Below are positions 20,321 to 32,161 of a stretch of DNA of 59,679 nucleotides, one piece after another. Below the pieces are notes generated by a model. That model searched no databases and was not told the DNA's origin. It worked only from the letters and a program-made list of their open reading frames with translations. The translations under genes and the position numbers were made by a program. The DNA is from Pseudomonadota bacterium (GTDB taxonomy: Bacteria > Pseudomonadota > Gammaproteobacteria > Xanthomonadales > Xanthomonadaceae). The first letter of the stretch is position 1, and every line of letters starts with the position of its first letter. The stretch lies in contig JAFEFT010000024.1 of the NCBI GenBank assembly GCA_018240435.1, forward strand, positions 1 through 59,679, in the 5' to 3' direction.

Positions 20321-21268
20321 TCACGCCGGTCGCAAACGCGGATCGAGCCAGGCCCGCAGCGCATCGGTGATGGCGTTGATCGCCACGATCAGCACCCCGA
20401 CCACCAGCACCACGCCCATCACCAGGGTGTAGTCGCGGTTGAGCGCGCCCTGCACGAAGTAACGGCCCATGCCGGGGATGCCGAACACCTGCTCGACCAC
20501 CGCCGAGCCGCTGACGATGTTGATCAACGCCGGCCCCAGCCATGCCAGCACCGGCAGCAACGCCGGTGCCAGCGCATGCACGAGAATGATGCGTGATGAC
20601 GAAAATCCGCGGCCGCGGGCGGCGCGCACGTAGTCGCTTCCCAGCGCCTCGATGAAGCCGGCGCGGGCGATGCGGGCGCACCAGGCCAGGTTCGGCAGCG
20701 CCAGCGCGATCGCCGGCAGCGTGGCGCTGCGCAATATCGTCCACGCCGTCGAGCGATCCCAGCCACCGCCGGGCAGCCAATGCATGGCCACCGCGAACAC
20801 CAGCACCAGCAGCGGCGCGACGACGAACTTGGGCACCGCCAAGCCGAGCCCGGTCACACCCATCAGCAGGCGATCCATCCGGCTGCCGCGGCGCAGCGCC
20901 GCCATCAACCCGAGCGGGATACCCAGCCCCAGCGCCAGCAGCAGCGCGATGCCGCCGCACAGCGCCGTCACCGGCAACGCCAGCGCGATCAGTTCGGAAA
21001 CGCGGTAATCGGGATACTGGAACGACGGCCCGAGGTTGCCGTGCGCCAGATCGCCCAGCCAGTGCAGGTATTGCGACGGCAGCGGCTGATCGAGGCGGTA
21101 CTGCGCGGCCAGCGCCGCCTGCACTTCCGGCGGCGCGGCCTTCTCGGTGTCGAACGGGCCGCCGGGCGCGGCGTGCAGCAGCACGAAACACAGGCTCGCC
21201 AGCAGCCATAGCGTGAAGGCGGCTTCGAGCAGGGCGCGGGCGAGGCGGCGCGGCAACGATGCGCTCAT
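20321..21268 (-). CDS. Peptide/oligopeptide ABC transporter permease (DppB/OppB type)
   Basis: This 315-residue inner-membrane permease has six membrane segments. It has the binding-protein-dependent transport signature (EALGSDYVRAARGRGFSSS, the EAA loop) and the OppB N-terminal VLLHAAPGGPF. The start overlaps the stop of the upstream substrate-binding protein gene by 4 bp (ATGA). No second permease (DppC) or ATPases (DppD, DppF) are present here; the next gene is unrelated. It would need partners encoded elsewhere. Confidence 0.9.
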   Translation of the reverse strand: MSASLPRRLARALLEAAFTLWLLASLCFVLLHAAPGGPFDTEKAAPPEVQAALAAQYRLDQPLPSQYLHWLGDLAHGNLGPSFQYPDYRVSELIALALPVTALCGGIALLLALGLGIPLGLMAALRRGSRMDRLLMGVTGLGLAVPKFVVAPLLVLVFAVAMHWLPGGGWDRSTAWTILRSATLPAIALALPNLAWCARIARAGFIEALGSDYVRAARGRGFSSSRIILVHALAPALLPVLAWLGPALINIVSGSAVVEQVFGIPGMGRYFVQGALNRDYTLVMGVVLVVGVLIVAINAITDALRAWLDPRLRPA

Positions 21269-22875
21269 CGCCCGCCCCCTTTCGCAGCGATCCAATACAC
21301 GAACCGGCTGGGATGATGATCGAGCGGGTTGGCGAGATAACCGCCGACCCACGGCTTCACCAGATGTTTGGAGGTGTAGAAATACAAGGGAACGAGCGGC
21401 TGCGCCGCCAGCAAGCGCGCCTCGGCTTGCGCCAGCAAGGCATTGCGCTGGGTGTCGTCGGCGGCGGCATCGGCGCGCGCCAGCAGCGCATCGAAGCCGG
21501 CGTCGCGCCAACCGATCCAGTTCAATGGGCCGTCGCTGCTGAAGGCAGCGAGAAAATCGCGTGGATCGGCGACATCGGCAATCCAGCCGCCGCGAAACGC
21601 CTGGGTGATGATTCGCTGCCGGCGATTCTGGATGAACACCTTCCATTCTTCGTTGCGCAGTTCGACCTGCACGCCCAGCGTCTCGCGCCACATCGCCGCT
21701 ACCGCCAGCGCCAGCCGCCGATGCAGCACCGAGGTGTTGAACCGCAGTTCGATGCGCGGCGGATTTTCGCGCGAGTAACCGGCGAGGCGAAAAAGCCGCT
21801 GCGCCTGCGCCTCGCGCTGCGCCTGCGTCCAGCCGGCGGCGGCAACCGGCAGCGGCGCGTAGCCGGGCATCGGCGGCACGATGCGAAAGGCCGGCGTCTC
21901 GCCGAAGCCGGTGAGGTAAGTGGTCAGCTTCTCGCGGTCGATCGCCAGCGACAGCGCCTGGCGCAGGGCGTGCGCATCGTGCCGGCGGTCGCCGTCGGCA
22001 AACGGCGGCCGGGTGACGTTGAAGCCGAACCAGAACGCGCCCAGGTACGGCGCGATCCGCAACTGCGCACCGAAGCGCGCGCGCAGGCTGGCCAGCGGCT
22101 GCGGCGGCAGGGTTTCGGTCAGATCCAGATCGCCGGCGGCGAAGCGCTGGAGCTCGCTGCCGGCATCTTCGGTGACCAGATAACGCACGGCCGCAATCGG
22201 CGCGCGCTCGCGGAAACGCGCGTTGCGAACGAGCGTGATTGCCGCCTGCGGCAGCCAGTCGCGCAGGACATAGGCACCGTTGCTCACCAGATGCCCCGGT
22301 CGGGTGTGCTGCGCGCCGTACTGCGCCACCGCCGGCAGGTACACCGGATCGGCGATCGGCAGCAACAACAGGCGCAGCAGCGGCGCCGGGCGATCGAGAT
22401 GGAACACCACCGTGCGCGCATCGGGCGCATCGATGCCCAGCGCGCGCGGCGGTACCTTGCCGTCCTGCACCGCTTTCGCATTGTGGATGGCGAACAGGCT
22501 CTCGGCGAACGGCGCCGCGGTCATCGGCGCGAAGGCGCGGCGGAAGCTGGCGACGATCTGCGGTGCATCCAGCGCCTGCCCGTTCGACCACGTCAAGCCA
22601 TCACGCAAGTGAAACGTCCAGGTGCGGCCATCGGCGGAGGTTTCCCAGCGTCGGGCCACGCCCGGGATCACCGCCCCGTCCGGCCCTTCCGCAACCAATC
22701 CTTCGTACAGATCACGCAGCACGTTCTCGCACGACACCTCCTGGCATCGGTGCGCATCGAGCGTCGAGGGCTCGGGGCCATTGCCGCGTTCGAGGATGTC
22801 CTGCCGCGGCGACGCGCGCGCCGCGCCCACCAGCACCGCCAGCAGCAGCGCCACGCATGGGACGATACGTTTCAC
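21265..22875 (-). CDS. Peptide ABC transporter substrate-binding protein (OppA/DppA, SBP_bac_5)
   Basis: This 536-residue periplasmic solute-binding protein has the signal peptide [21 protein letters not shown]. Family features are [37 protein letters not shown] and [11 protein letters not shown]. The GTG at 22875 is chosen because it starts the signal peptide directly; the ribosome site is weak. It is divergent from gshA with 98 bp between and coupled to the downstream permease. The substrate is probably a peptide. A link to glutathione or gamma-glutamyl peptides is only suggested by the neighbour. Confidence 0.88.
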   Translation of the reverse strand: MKRIVPCVALLLAVLVGAARASPRQDILERGNGPEPSTLDAHRCQEVSCENVLRDLYEGLVAEGPDGAVIPGVARRWETSADGRTWTFHLRDGLTWSNGQALDAPQIVASFRRAFAPMTAAPFAESLFAIHNAKAVQDGKVPPRALGIDAPDARTVVFHLDRPAPLLRLLLLPIADPVYLPAVAQYGAQHTRPGHLVSNGAYVLRDWLPQAAITLVRNARFRERAPIAAVRYLVTEDAGSELQRFAAGDLDLTETLPPQPLASLRARFGAQLRIAPYLGAFWFGFNVTRPPFADGDRRHDAHALRQALSLAIDREKLTTYLTGFGETPAFRIVPPMPGYAPLPVAAAGWTQAQREAQAQRLFRLAGYSRENPPRIELRFNTSVLHRRLALAVAAMWRETLGVQVELRNEEWKVFIQNRRQRIITQAFRGGWIADVADPRDFLAAFSSDGPLNWIGWRDAGFDALLARADAAADDTQRNALLAQAEARLLAAQPLVPLYFYTSKHLVKPWVGGYLANPLDHHPSRFVYWIAAKGGGR

Positions 22876-22973
22876 GTCGGGAGGAGGGCGGCGAGGATTA
22901 CACTGCGCATCCGTGGATTGTAGGGCAGCGCCGACACGGCGCAGGCCGATCCCGCCCATCGCAGGAGCCGCGC

Positions 22974-26337
<3,364 letters not shown>

Positions 26338-26343
26338 GGCGCA

Positions 26344-28107
26344 TCAATGCGGCCGCTGCGCCGCCGCCCACGCCGCCAACTGCTCGCGGCCAATCTTGGC
26401 GTTGTGGCGGATGTCGACCGGGAAACCCGGGTGGAAGCGGAAGCGCTCGATGCGCGCGGTGTGCGCGTGGCGAGCACCGATCGCCTGCAGCTCGGCGACG
26501 ATGCGGGCGTGCTGCGATGCGTCGATGCCCGCGCGCAATTCCACACACAGCACCGGCACGCGATGGCGGGTGCTGATGCCGATCAGCGGCAGTTCCGAAT
26601 ACGGGACATCCTCGCCGCGATCCTGGGCCGGCGCTTTTTCGTCTCCGTCCGTCCGCGGCAACGAAACCGATCCGCCCTCGACCTCGATCCCCACCAGCGC
26701 GGTGCGGCGCACGTCCGGGTGGGTGTTGAACACCGGCTCGACCTGCTCGGTGAACAGCACGCCACCGCGGGCCTCGACGCGGTGGGCCTTGCGGCCGCAG
26801 AACCACAGCCGGCCTTCGGCGTCGAAATAGCCGACGTCGCCCATGCGGTGGACGATGCGGGTGCTGCCATCCGGCAAGGTCTCGCCGATCTTCGCCAGCC
26901 GCGTCGCTGCGGGTCGCCCGAAATAGGCGTCGGTCGCGGTCGGGCCGGCGACGGTGATCTCGCCAACCTCTCCGGATGCAGCGAGAAGATCGTCCGTCCA
27001 GTGCGCAATCGCCGCATCGTCGATGCGGATGATGCGAACCACGTTCCCCGCCACCGGACGCCCGACGCAGGTGCCGGCGCCGGCTTCGGTGGCCGCGCGG
27101 GTGGCTTGCAGTTCGCGACCTTCGATGACGGCCACCGGCAGGCATTCGGTGGCGCCGTAGGGCGTCCACAACTGCGCCTCGTCGGGCAACAGCGTGCGCA
27201 TTTTCGCCACCACCGCCGGCGGCACCGGCGCCCCGGCCGAGAGCACCCGGCGCACGGTCGGCAGCCTGGCACCGTGGCGCGCCAGGACATCGATCAATGC
27301 CGGCGAGCCGAACAGCTGGGTGACGCCGAAGCGGGCGATGGCATCGTGCAGCCGGCGCGGGTCGGCCTTTGCCGGTCGCGTCGGATCCATGTCGGGGATG
27401 ATCGAGGTCAGGCCCAGCGCCGGGTCGAACAGCGCGAACGGCGGGAAGGTCGGCAGATCGACGCCACCGGGTTCGATGGCGAACGCCGCGCCGAGCATGG
27501 CGATCTGCGCGACGAAATGGCGGTGCCGATACACCACGCCCTTCGGGATCCCGGTCGAGCCGGAGGTGAACAAGATCGCGGCGACCTCGTCAGGCTGGGT
27601 GTCGGCGAGCTGCGCGCCCGCACCGGCGCCCATCGCCTCGATCCGTTTGAGCGTCGCCCCGCCCCAGAACCAGCGTCGGCCGACGGTGACGCGGATGCGC
27701 GCCGACTTCGCCCAACCCAGCACGACGCGCGCCGCATGCGCCAGCGGGATGCCGATGAAAGCCTGCGCCTGCGCCTCGTCCAGACATTGCCTGAGCGCGC
27801 TGCGGTCGATGCCCGGATCGACCAGCACCGGCACCGCGCCGAGCTTGAACAGGGCGAACATCAGCAGGAAGAACTCCGGCGATGGCCGCACCATCAGCAC
27901 CGTGCGCACGCCGCGGACGATGCCGATCCTGGCCAGCCCGGCGGCGATGGCATCGGAACGCGCATCGAGCTGGGCATACGTCAGCGAAACGTCGTAGCGC
28001 GGCAAACCGTCGCGCCCGCGCGCGCCCGGGCAGCGCATCGCCACCTGCTCGCCACGTTCGGCGGCCATCCGCGGCAGCACGGCGGCGATGTTGCAGGGCG
28101 AGGTCAT
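26344..28107 (-). CDS. oleC: Olefin beta-lactone synthetase OleC
   Basis: This 587-residue AMP-forming (ANL superfamily) enzyme has the P-loop ILFTSGSTGIPKGVVYRH, YGATECLPV, the adenosine-binding GDVGYFDAEGRLWFCGRK and a C-terminal NAKIGREQL Lys region. In the olefin pathway OleC converts a 2-alkyl-3-hydroxy acid to a cis-beta-lactone. The family call rests on the sequence plus the neighbouring oleB and oleA, both on the same strand. It lies 33 bp downstream of oleB. oleD, often in the same cluster, is absent here. Confidence 0.92.
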   Translation of the reverse strand: MTSPCNIAAVLPRMAAERGEQVAMRCPGARGRDGLPRYDVSLTYAQLDARSDAIAAGLARIGIVRGVRTVLMVRPSPEFFLLMFALFKLGAVPVLVDPGIDRSALRQCLDEAQAQAFIGIPLAHAARVVLGWAKSARIRVTVGRRWFWGGATLKRIEAMGAGAGAQLADTQPDEVAAILFTSGSTGIPKGVVYRHRHFVAQIAMLGAAFAIEPGGVDLPTFPPFALFDPALGLTSIIPDMDPTRPAKADPRRLHDAIARFGVTQLFGSPALIDVLARHGARLPTVRRVLSAGAPVPPAVVAKMRTLLPDEAQLWTPYGATECLPVAVIEGRELQATRAATEAGAGTCVGRPVAGNVVRIIRIDDAAIAHWTDDLLAASGEVGEITVAGPTATDAYFGRPAATRLAKIGETLPDGSTRIVHRMGDVGYFDAEGRLWFCGRKAHRVEARGGVLFTEQVEPVFNTHPDVRRTALVGIEVEGGSVSLPRTDGDEKAPAQDRGEDVPYSELPLIGISTRHRVPVLCVELRAGIDASQHARIVAELQAIGARHAHTARIERFRFHPGFPVDIRHNAKIGREQLAAWAAAQRPH

Positions 28108-28140
28108 GTGCTCGTTGCGCGCCGGGTGCCGGGCGGCATC

Positions 28141-29061
28141 TCAGCGCAAACGGTGGTTGTCGAGAAATGTCCGAATCGCCGGCACCAGCACGGCGCGCTT
28201 GTCTTCGAGCACGTAATGGCTGGCGTCCTCGAACGCCTGCACCTGCGCCTCGGGCAGGGCGCGGTGGAAGCCGTCGAGAAAATGCCAGTCGAACACGAAA
28301 TCGCGCAGCCCCCAGCCGATGAACGCCGGGCGATCGGCGAACTCGTGCAGGCGGCGGCCGGCCTCCTCCACCAGCGGCCAGGCACGATCGCCGGGGCCCA
28401 GCGGGATGTCCTGCACGAAGCGCAAGGTGGCGATGCGGTTGGCCCACGAATCGTAAGGCGCCAGATAGGCGCGACGCACGTCGCGGGGGATGGCCACCTC
28501 GACGCCCTGCTTGGCGGCGCCGGCCGCGAAAGCGTTGAAGCCGCGAATCAGCCCGGCGCCGAGCAGGCTGTCGCGGCCGAGGGTGAGCTGCCACGGCATC
28601 TTCTTGCTCGCCGGCAGCGGGAAGGCGGCGGTGTTGAGGATCACCAGCCGGCGCACGCGCGCGGCGTTGTTCAGCGCCCAGCCGAAGCCGATCATGCCGC
28701 CCCAATCGTGCACGGCGAGGGTGACATCGCCGGTGACGCCGGCATGGTCGAGCAGCGCCTGCAGATCGTCGACTCGCGACTGCAGGGTGTAGTCGTAACG
28801 CGGCGCCGCATCGGCGGCATCGCCGGGCTTGTCCGACAACCCCATGCCGACGTGATCGGGCACGATGCAGCGATACGCCTTGCCTTGCACCGGCTCGCGC
28901 AGCGCCAGCACCAGATGCCGCCAGTAATAGCTCCAGGACGGATTGCCGTGCAGCATGACGACGACCTCGCCATCGCGCGGGCCCTCGTCGAGGTAGCTCA
29001 TCGCGATGCCGGGGCGGACTTCGAAACGCTGTGGATGGAACGGGTAGTCTGGGTAGTTCAT
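28141..29061 (-). CDS. oleB: Beta-lactone decarboxylase OleB (haloalkane-dehalogenase fold)
   Basis: This 306-residue alpha/beta hydrolase is related to haloalkane dehalogenases. It decarboxylates the beta-lactone from OleC to a cis-olefin. The oxyanion segment is LHGNPSWSYYWRHL. The nucleophile Asp119 is in AVHDWGGMIG, followed by the halide-type Trp120. The acid is probably Asp254 and the base His282 (DASHYVLED). The start MNYPDYPFHPQRF is conserved in OleB. The Fic gene lies 91 bp upstream and separates it from oleA. Confidence 0.92.
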   Translation of the reverse strand: MNYPDYPFHPQRFEVRPGIAMSYLDEGPRDGEVVVMLHGNPSWSYYWRHLVLALREPVQGKAYRCIVPDHVGMGLSDKPGDAADAAPRYDYTLQSRVDDLQALLDHAGVTGDVTLAVHDWGGMIGFGWALNNAARVRRLVILNTAAFPLPASKKMPWQLTLGRDSLLGAGLIRGFNAFAAGAAKQGVEVAIPRDVRRAYLAPYDSWANRIATLRFVQDIPLGPGDRAWPLVEEAGRRLHEFADRPAFIGWGLRDFVFDWHFLDGFHRALPEAQVQAFEDASHYVLEDKRAVLVPAIRTFLDNHRLR

Positions 29062-29152
29062 CGATCGGGCGGCAGCGCGCGGCCGGCGCGCGCAAAGGGC
29101 GCTATTGCACCACAGATTGCCGGCGACGCGGCCTTTTCGCGCCGCCGGGCCC

Positions 29153-30244
29153 TCACTCCGCAACCACGGCGTCGGACGCCTCGGCACGCGTCAGCAGATC
29201 GTACAGCGCCCGGTTGACGTAGTAGTTGCTGCGGCCGATCTTGCGCTTGTCGAGGAATCCGCCGGCCACGAGTTCGTCCAGGTACTTGGTCGCGGTGATG
29301 CGTGACACCTTCAGGTCGCGCTGGACGAACTCGATCTTGGTGTAGGGATGGCTGAACAGGTTGTTGATCAGGTCCTGGCTGTAGAACCGGAAGCCGGCAC
29401 GGATCCTCTGCTTGGTGTCCATCAGCAGGGTGCGGATCGCCTGGATGGTGGCGATCGTCTCGCGCGCGGTGTGCTCGACGGCGGTCAGCATGTAGATCAC
29501 CCACTCCTCCCAGGCATCGTGTTCGCGCACGGACTGCAGCAGGCGGTAATAGTCCGGCTTGGTGCGGACGATGTGCCGGCTCAGGTAGAGCGCCGGGATG
29601 TCGAGCAGTCGTTCCTTGACGAGGTAGAGGACGTTGATGATGCGCCCGGTTCGCCCGTTGCCATCGTAGAACGGATGGATGCTCTCGAACTGGTGATGAA
29701 TCAGCGCCATCCGGATCAGCGGGTCGGCATCGAACGGCGGCTCGTCGTGGATGAAGCGCTCCAGGTCGGCCATCAGGGCCGCCACCTGGGTCGCGTCCTG
29801 CGGCGGGGCGTAGACGGTCTGTCCGGCGCCATCACGAAGCACCGTGCCCGGCAGCTTGCGTAATCCGGCCTGGTTGCACTCGAGCTCGGACTGGATGTCG
29901 AGGATGGTATTGAGCGTCAGCAGGCCGTGTGCACGGACGCGCTCGAAGCCGGCGCGCAGCGCCTGCCGGTAGCGCAGCACTTCCTTGGTCGCGACGCTGA
30001 TACCGGCTTCGCCCGCATCGTCTTCGCGGTAAAGCTCGTCATGCGTCGTGACGATGTTCTCGATCGCCGAACTGTCCTTGGCTTCCTGCAAGGACAGTGT
30101 GTTGATCAGGATCCCCTGGTTGGGGATCGAGGCTGCGACACCTTTGAGTTCGGCGAGGTTGCGGCCAGCCGCTCCGAGCCGCTTCAGGATCGGGGTGGTC
30201 TCAAATCGCCGGGGGTCGAGCGTGGACAGCGATCGGAGCGGCAT
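29153..30244 (-). CDS. Fic-domain protein, class II, with C-terminal winged helix (SoFic-like)
   Basis: This 363-residue protein is predicted to AMPylate and de-AMPylate protein hydroxyls. The inhibitory motif (S/T)xxxE(G/N) lies before the Fic core (SSAIEN at 58-63), which makes it class II. The Fic motif HPFYDGNGRTGR is at 190-201. A C-terminal winged helix-turn-helix (about 300-350, KVSRITATKYLDELVAGGFL) suggests DNA or self-regulation. It sits between oleA and oleB with its own AT-rich control region, so it looks inserted into the ole locus. Target unknown. Confidence 0.9.
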   Translation of the reverse strand: MPLRSLSTLDPRRFETTPILKRLGAAGRNLAELKGVAASIPNQGILINTLSLQEAKDSSAIENIVTTHDELYREDDAGEAGISVATKEVLRYRQALRAGFERVRAHGLLTLNTILDIQSELECNQAGLRKLPGTVLRDGAGQTVYAPPQDATQVAALMADLERFIHDEPPFDADPLIRMALIHHQFESIHPFYDGNGRTGRIINVLYLVKERLLDIPALYLSRHIVRTKPDYYRLLQSVREHDAWEEWVIYMLTAVEHTARETIATIQAIRTLLMDTKQRIRAGFRFYSQDLINNLFSHPYTKIEFVQRDLKVSRITATKYLDELVAGGFLDKRKIGRSNYYVNRALYDLLTRAEASDAVVAE

Positions 30245-30264
30245 GGACCTTGAGCCGGATGGAC

Positions 30265-30293
30265 GTGTATAAATTTTCTTGTTTTATATACAC
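30265..30293. promoter_or_regulatory. AT-rich palindromic operator/promoter of the Fic gene
   Basis: GTGTATA at 30265-30271 and TATACAC at 30287-30293 form perfect inverted half-sites separated by 15 AT-rich bases. The block lies 21 bp upstream of the Fic ATG and is the most AT-rich patch of the area. On the minus strand it contains TATATAAA-like promoter sequence. The Fic protein carries a winged helix, so autoregulation through this site is plausible (inference). Confidence 0.6.
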
Positions 30294-30359
30294 ATCTTGG
30301 CGCATCTGTCTAGTATCAGGCCTTCCGCTTGTCACGACAGGGAGGGTCCGGTACTCAAA

Positions 30360-30380
30360 CGCTCGCTTTCGAAACGAGCG
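30360..30380. terminator. Inverted repeat between oleA and the Fic gene
   Basis: CGCTCG(C)TTTC at 30360-30370 and GAAACGAGCG at 30371-30380 are complementary apart from one bulged base. The element lies about 80 bp past the oleA stop and could end oleA transcription. There is no U-tract, so it could also be a protein site. It separates the oleA unit from the Fic promoter. Confidence 0.35.
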
Positions 30381-30459
30381 GCGCCTTGAAAGGATTCGGG
30401 CGTCTTCCTTCGAAGCGCCGTCTCCACGCCGAGGCGGCGCTAGAGCCGGAGCGCCGCGT

Positions 30460-31476
30460 TTACCACACCACCTCGGCCATCGAGCAGTTCAGGCCCGAGC
30501 CGATGCCGAGCAGGGCCACCCGCGAGCCTTTCTTCAGGCGTCCCATCTCCTTGAGCTTGGACAGCACGATCGGCACCGAGGCCGGGCCGATGTTGCCGTG
30601 CTCGGCGAAGATGGTCAGCACTTTCTGCGGGTCGATGCCGAAGGCCTTGATGAAAGCCTGGGTATGCACCTGGCTGACCTGGTGGATGACGAACTCGTCG
30701 AGCTCGTCGACCACCCAGCCCAGCGCCTGGCGAGCGGCGATGAAGGTTTTCTGGGCGAGCTTGAGGCCCTCGATCAGCAGCATCTTGGTGTCGGTGACCA
30801 TGCGGTCGAGGTTGCCGCGGCACAACTTGTTCCACTCGGTGGCGGCGCGGGTGACGCCGCCCTTGTAGCGCGGCGCGTCGGGCGTCAACTCGCGGCGCGA
30901 GAGCACCATCGCGGCGGCGCCGCAGCCGAGGGTGAGCGAGGCCAGCTCGTTGCGGAACTGCTCTTCCCCGATGTCCGGCGACGACAGGCGCTCGAGGGTG
31001 CGCTCGTAGACGAGGTTGGCGGTCTCGCCATCGACGATCAGGGCGTATTCGATTTCGCCGCGCTCGATCATCCGGCTGGCGATGTCCATGCCGTTGAGGA
31101 AGGCCAGGCAGGCATTGGCGACGTCGAAGTTCTGGCAGTTTTCACCCAGGCGCAGGTTGCCGGAGATGATGCTGGCGGTGGATGGCTCCAGATAATCACG
31201 GCTGACCGAGGTATTGACCAGCAGGCCGATCTTCTCGCGTGGCACGCCGGCATCGGCCAGCGCCTTCTCGGCGGCCAGGGTGGCGGCGTCGGAGGCTTCG
31301 ATGCCGGCCTGCCACATGCGCCGGGCATGAATGCCGGCGATGTCGCCGAGCACGTCGGTGCGGATGCCCAGACGCTGCATGGTCGGCCGCAGGCGCTGGT
31401 TGATCGCCTCCGAACTCAGGCGCTCGGGGGCGTCGATGTGCGCCAGTCCGGCGATGGCAACGTGCTCGAAAAGCAT
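30460..31476 (-). CDS. oleA: 2-alkyl-3-ketoalkanoic acid synthase OleA (thiolase superfamily)
   Basis: This 338-residue condensing enzyme joins two long-chain acyl-CoAs head to head as the first step of olefin synthesis. The active-site Cys123 lies in NACLAFLNGM, with Glu97 in DYLEPST, His265 in FVIHQVSQ and Asn295 in EHGNIGPAS. These match the Cys/Glu/His/Asn set of Xanthomonas OleA in order and spacing. The ATG at 31476 is chosen over a TTG two codons upstream. It is separated from oleB and oleC by the Fic gene, so co-transcription with them is doubtful. Confidence 0.93.
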   Translation of the reverse strand: MLFEHVAIAGLAHIDAPERLSSEAINQRLRPTMQRLGIRTDVLGDIAGIHARRMWQAGIEASDAATLAAEKALADAGVPREKIGLLVNTSVSRDYLEPSTASIISGNLRLGENCQNFDVANACLAFLNGMDIASRMIERGEIEYALIVDGETANLVYERTLERLSSPDIGEEQFRNELASLTLGCGAAAMVLSRRELTPDAPRYKGGVTRAATEWNKLCRGNLDRMVTDTKMLLIEGLKLAQKTFIAARQALGWVVDELDEFVIHQVSQVHTQAFIKAFGIDPQKVLTIFAEHGNIGPASVPIVLSKLKEMGRLKKGSRVALLGIGSGLNCSMAEVVW

Positions 31477-31613
31477 GGGCAAACCCTTGAACGTAGCCGG
31501 GTTACGCTACTCGCTTGGCGTTGCCATCGCAACTTTTGCGGCTGCGCGGTGGCGCCGGCGACGCGCGGACGGCGCGCCGCCGGGCACCCTGATGTCGCCG
31601 CTGCGCGGCGCGG

Positions 31614-31937
31614 TCAGACGTTGCTGGCCGGCGCCTGGAACACGCCCAGCACCTGCCAGACGCCGTGGCCCTCGCCGCTGCGATAGCTCGACTTGCCGCT
31701 GTCGAGGGTATAGCAGGTATCGAACTTCAGGCCTTTGCAGAAGGCCAGTTCCTTCTTGCGATCGGGGTCCATCAGGTACAGGCCTTCGGGCGCCTGCGTC
31801 CAGAACCCGTTCTGCGGCCCGAGCCAGCCTTCGCCCGGCGATCGCCATTTGCCGTTGGCCCGGTTGACGTAGACGATTTCCGGTTCGGATTGCCCGTCGC
31901 GGTTGAGCGTCAGCGAGATACTCTGATTCGGCGCCAC
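31614..31937 (-). CDS. Small protein of unknown function upstream of oleA
   Basis: This 107-residue protein starts with GTG at 31937, preceded by GGGGAGAA at suitable spacing. It has no signal peptide or membrane segment. Visible features are a Trp/Gly-rich core (NGKWRSPGEGWLGPQNGFW), a Cys pair (FCKGLKFDTCY) and a GVWQVLGVFQAP end, suggesting a small beta-rich domain. I do not recognise the family. It lies 137 bp upstream of oleA on the same strand, so a link to olefin synthesis is possible but unproven. Confidence 0.65.
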   Translation of the reverse strand: MAPNQSISLTLNRDGQSEPEIVYVNRANGKWRSPGEGWLGPQNGFWTQAPEGLYLMDPDRKKELAFCKGLKFDTCYTLDSGKSSYRSGEGHGVWQVLGVFQAPASNV

Positions 31938-32105
31938 GTCGCTTCTCCCCGGTATCGATGGAAGGTAACGCCGGCCGCGACCTGCACCGGCCTGCCGTCT
32001 GCCCGCGCATGATGATTCGGTTCGCGGCTGCCGGCAAGTCGTGCCGATCGCACCGCCGATGCCAAGGATGTGATCGTCATACCGCCCGGTTAACGCGCGA
32101 GCGAT

Positions 32106-32111
32106 TAAACT
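32106..32111 (+). promoter_or_regulatory. Candidate -10 element for the carboxypeptidase gene
   Basis: TAAACT lies about 50 bp upstream of the dacC ATG in an AT-richer patch. A small inverted repeat (CGACCG/CGGTCG) follows in the leader at about 32120-32137. The rest of the 224-bp gap to the divergent small gene shows nothing recognisable. Confidence 0.3.
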
Positions 32112-32161
32112 TCCCGCCCGCCGACCGGTCGAACGGTCGATTTCCCGGAGTCCAACGCCCC

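Noticed and set aside
30301-30459. Possible tRNA fragment or attachment site between the Fic gene and oleA
   Set aside because: No cloverleaf can be drawn and no direct repeat flanks the Fic gene within the visible sequence.
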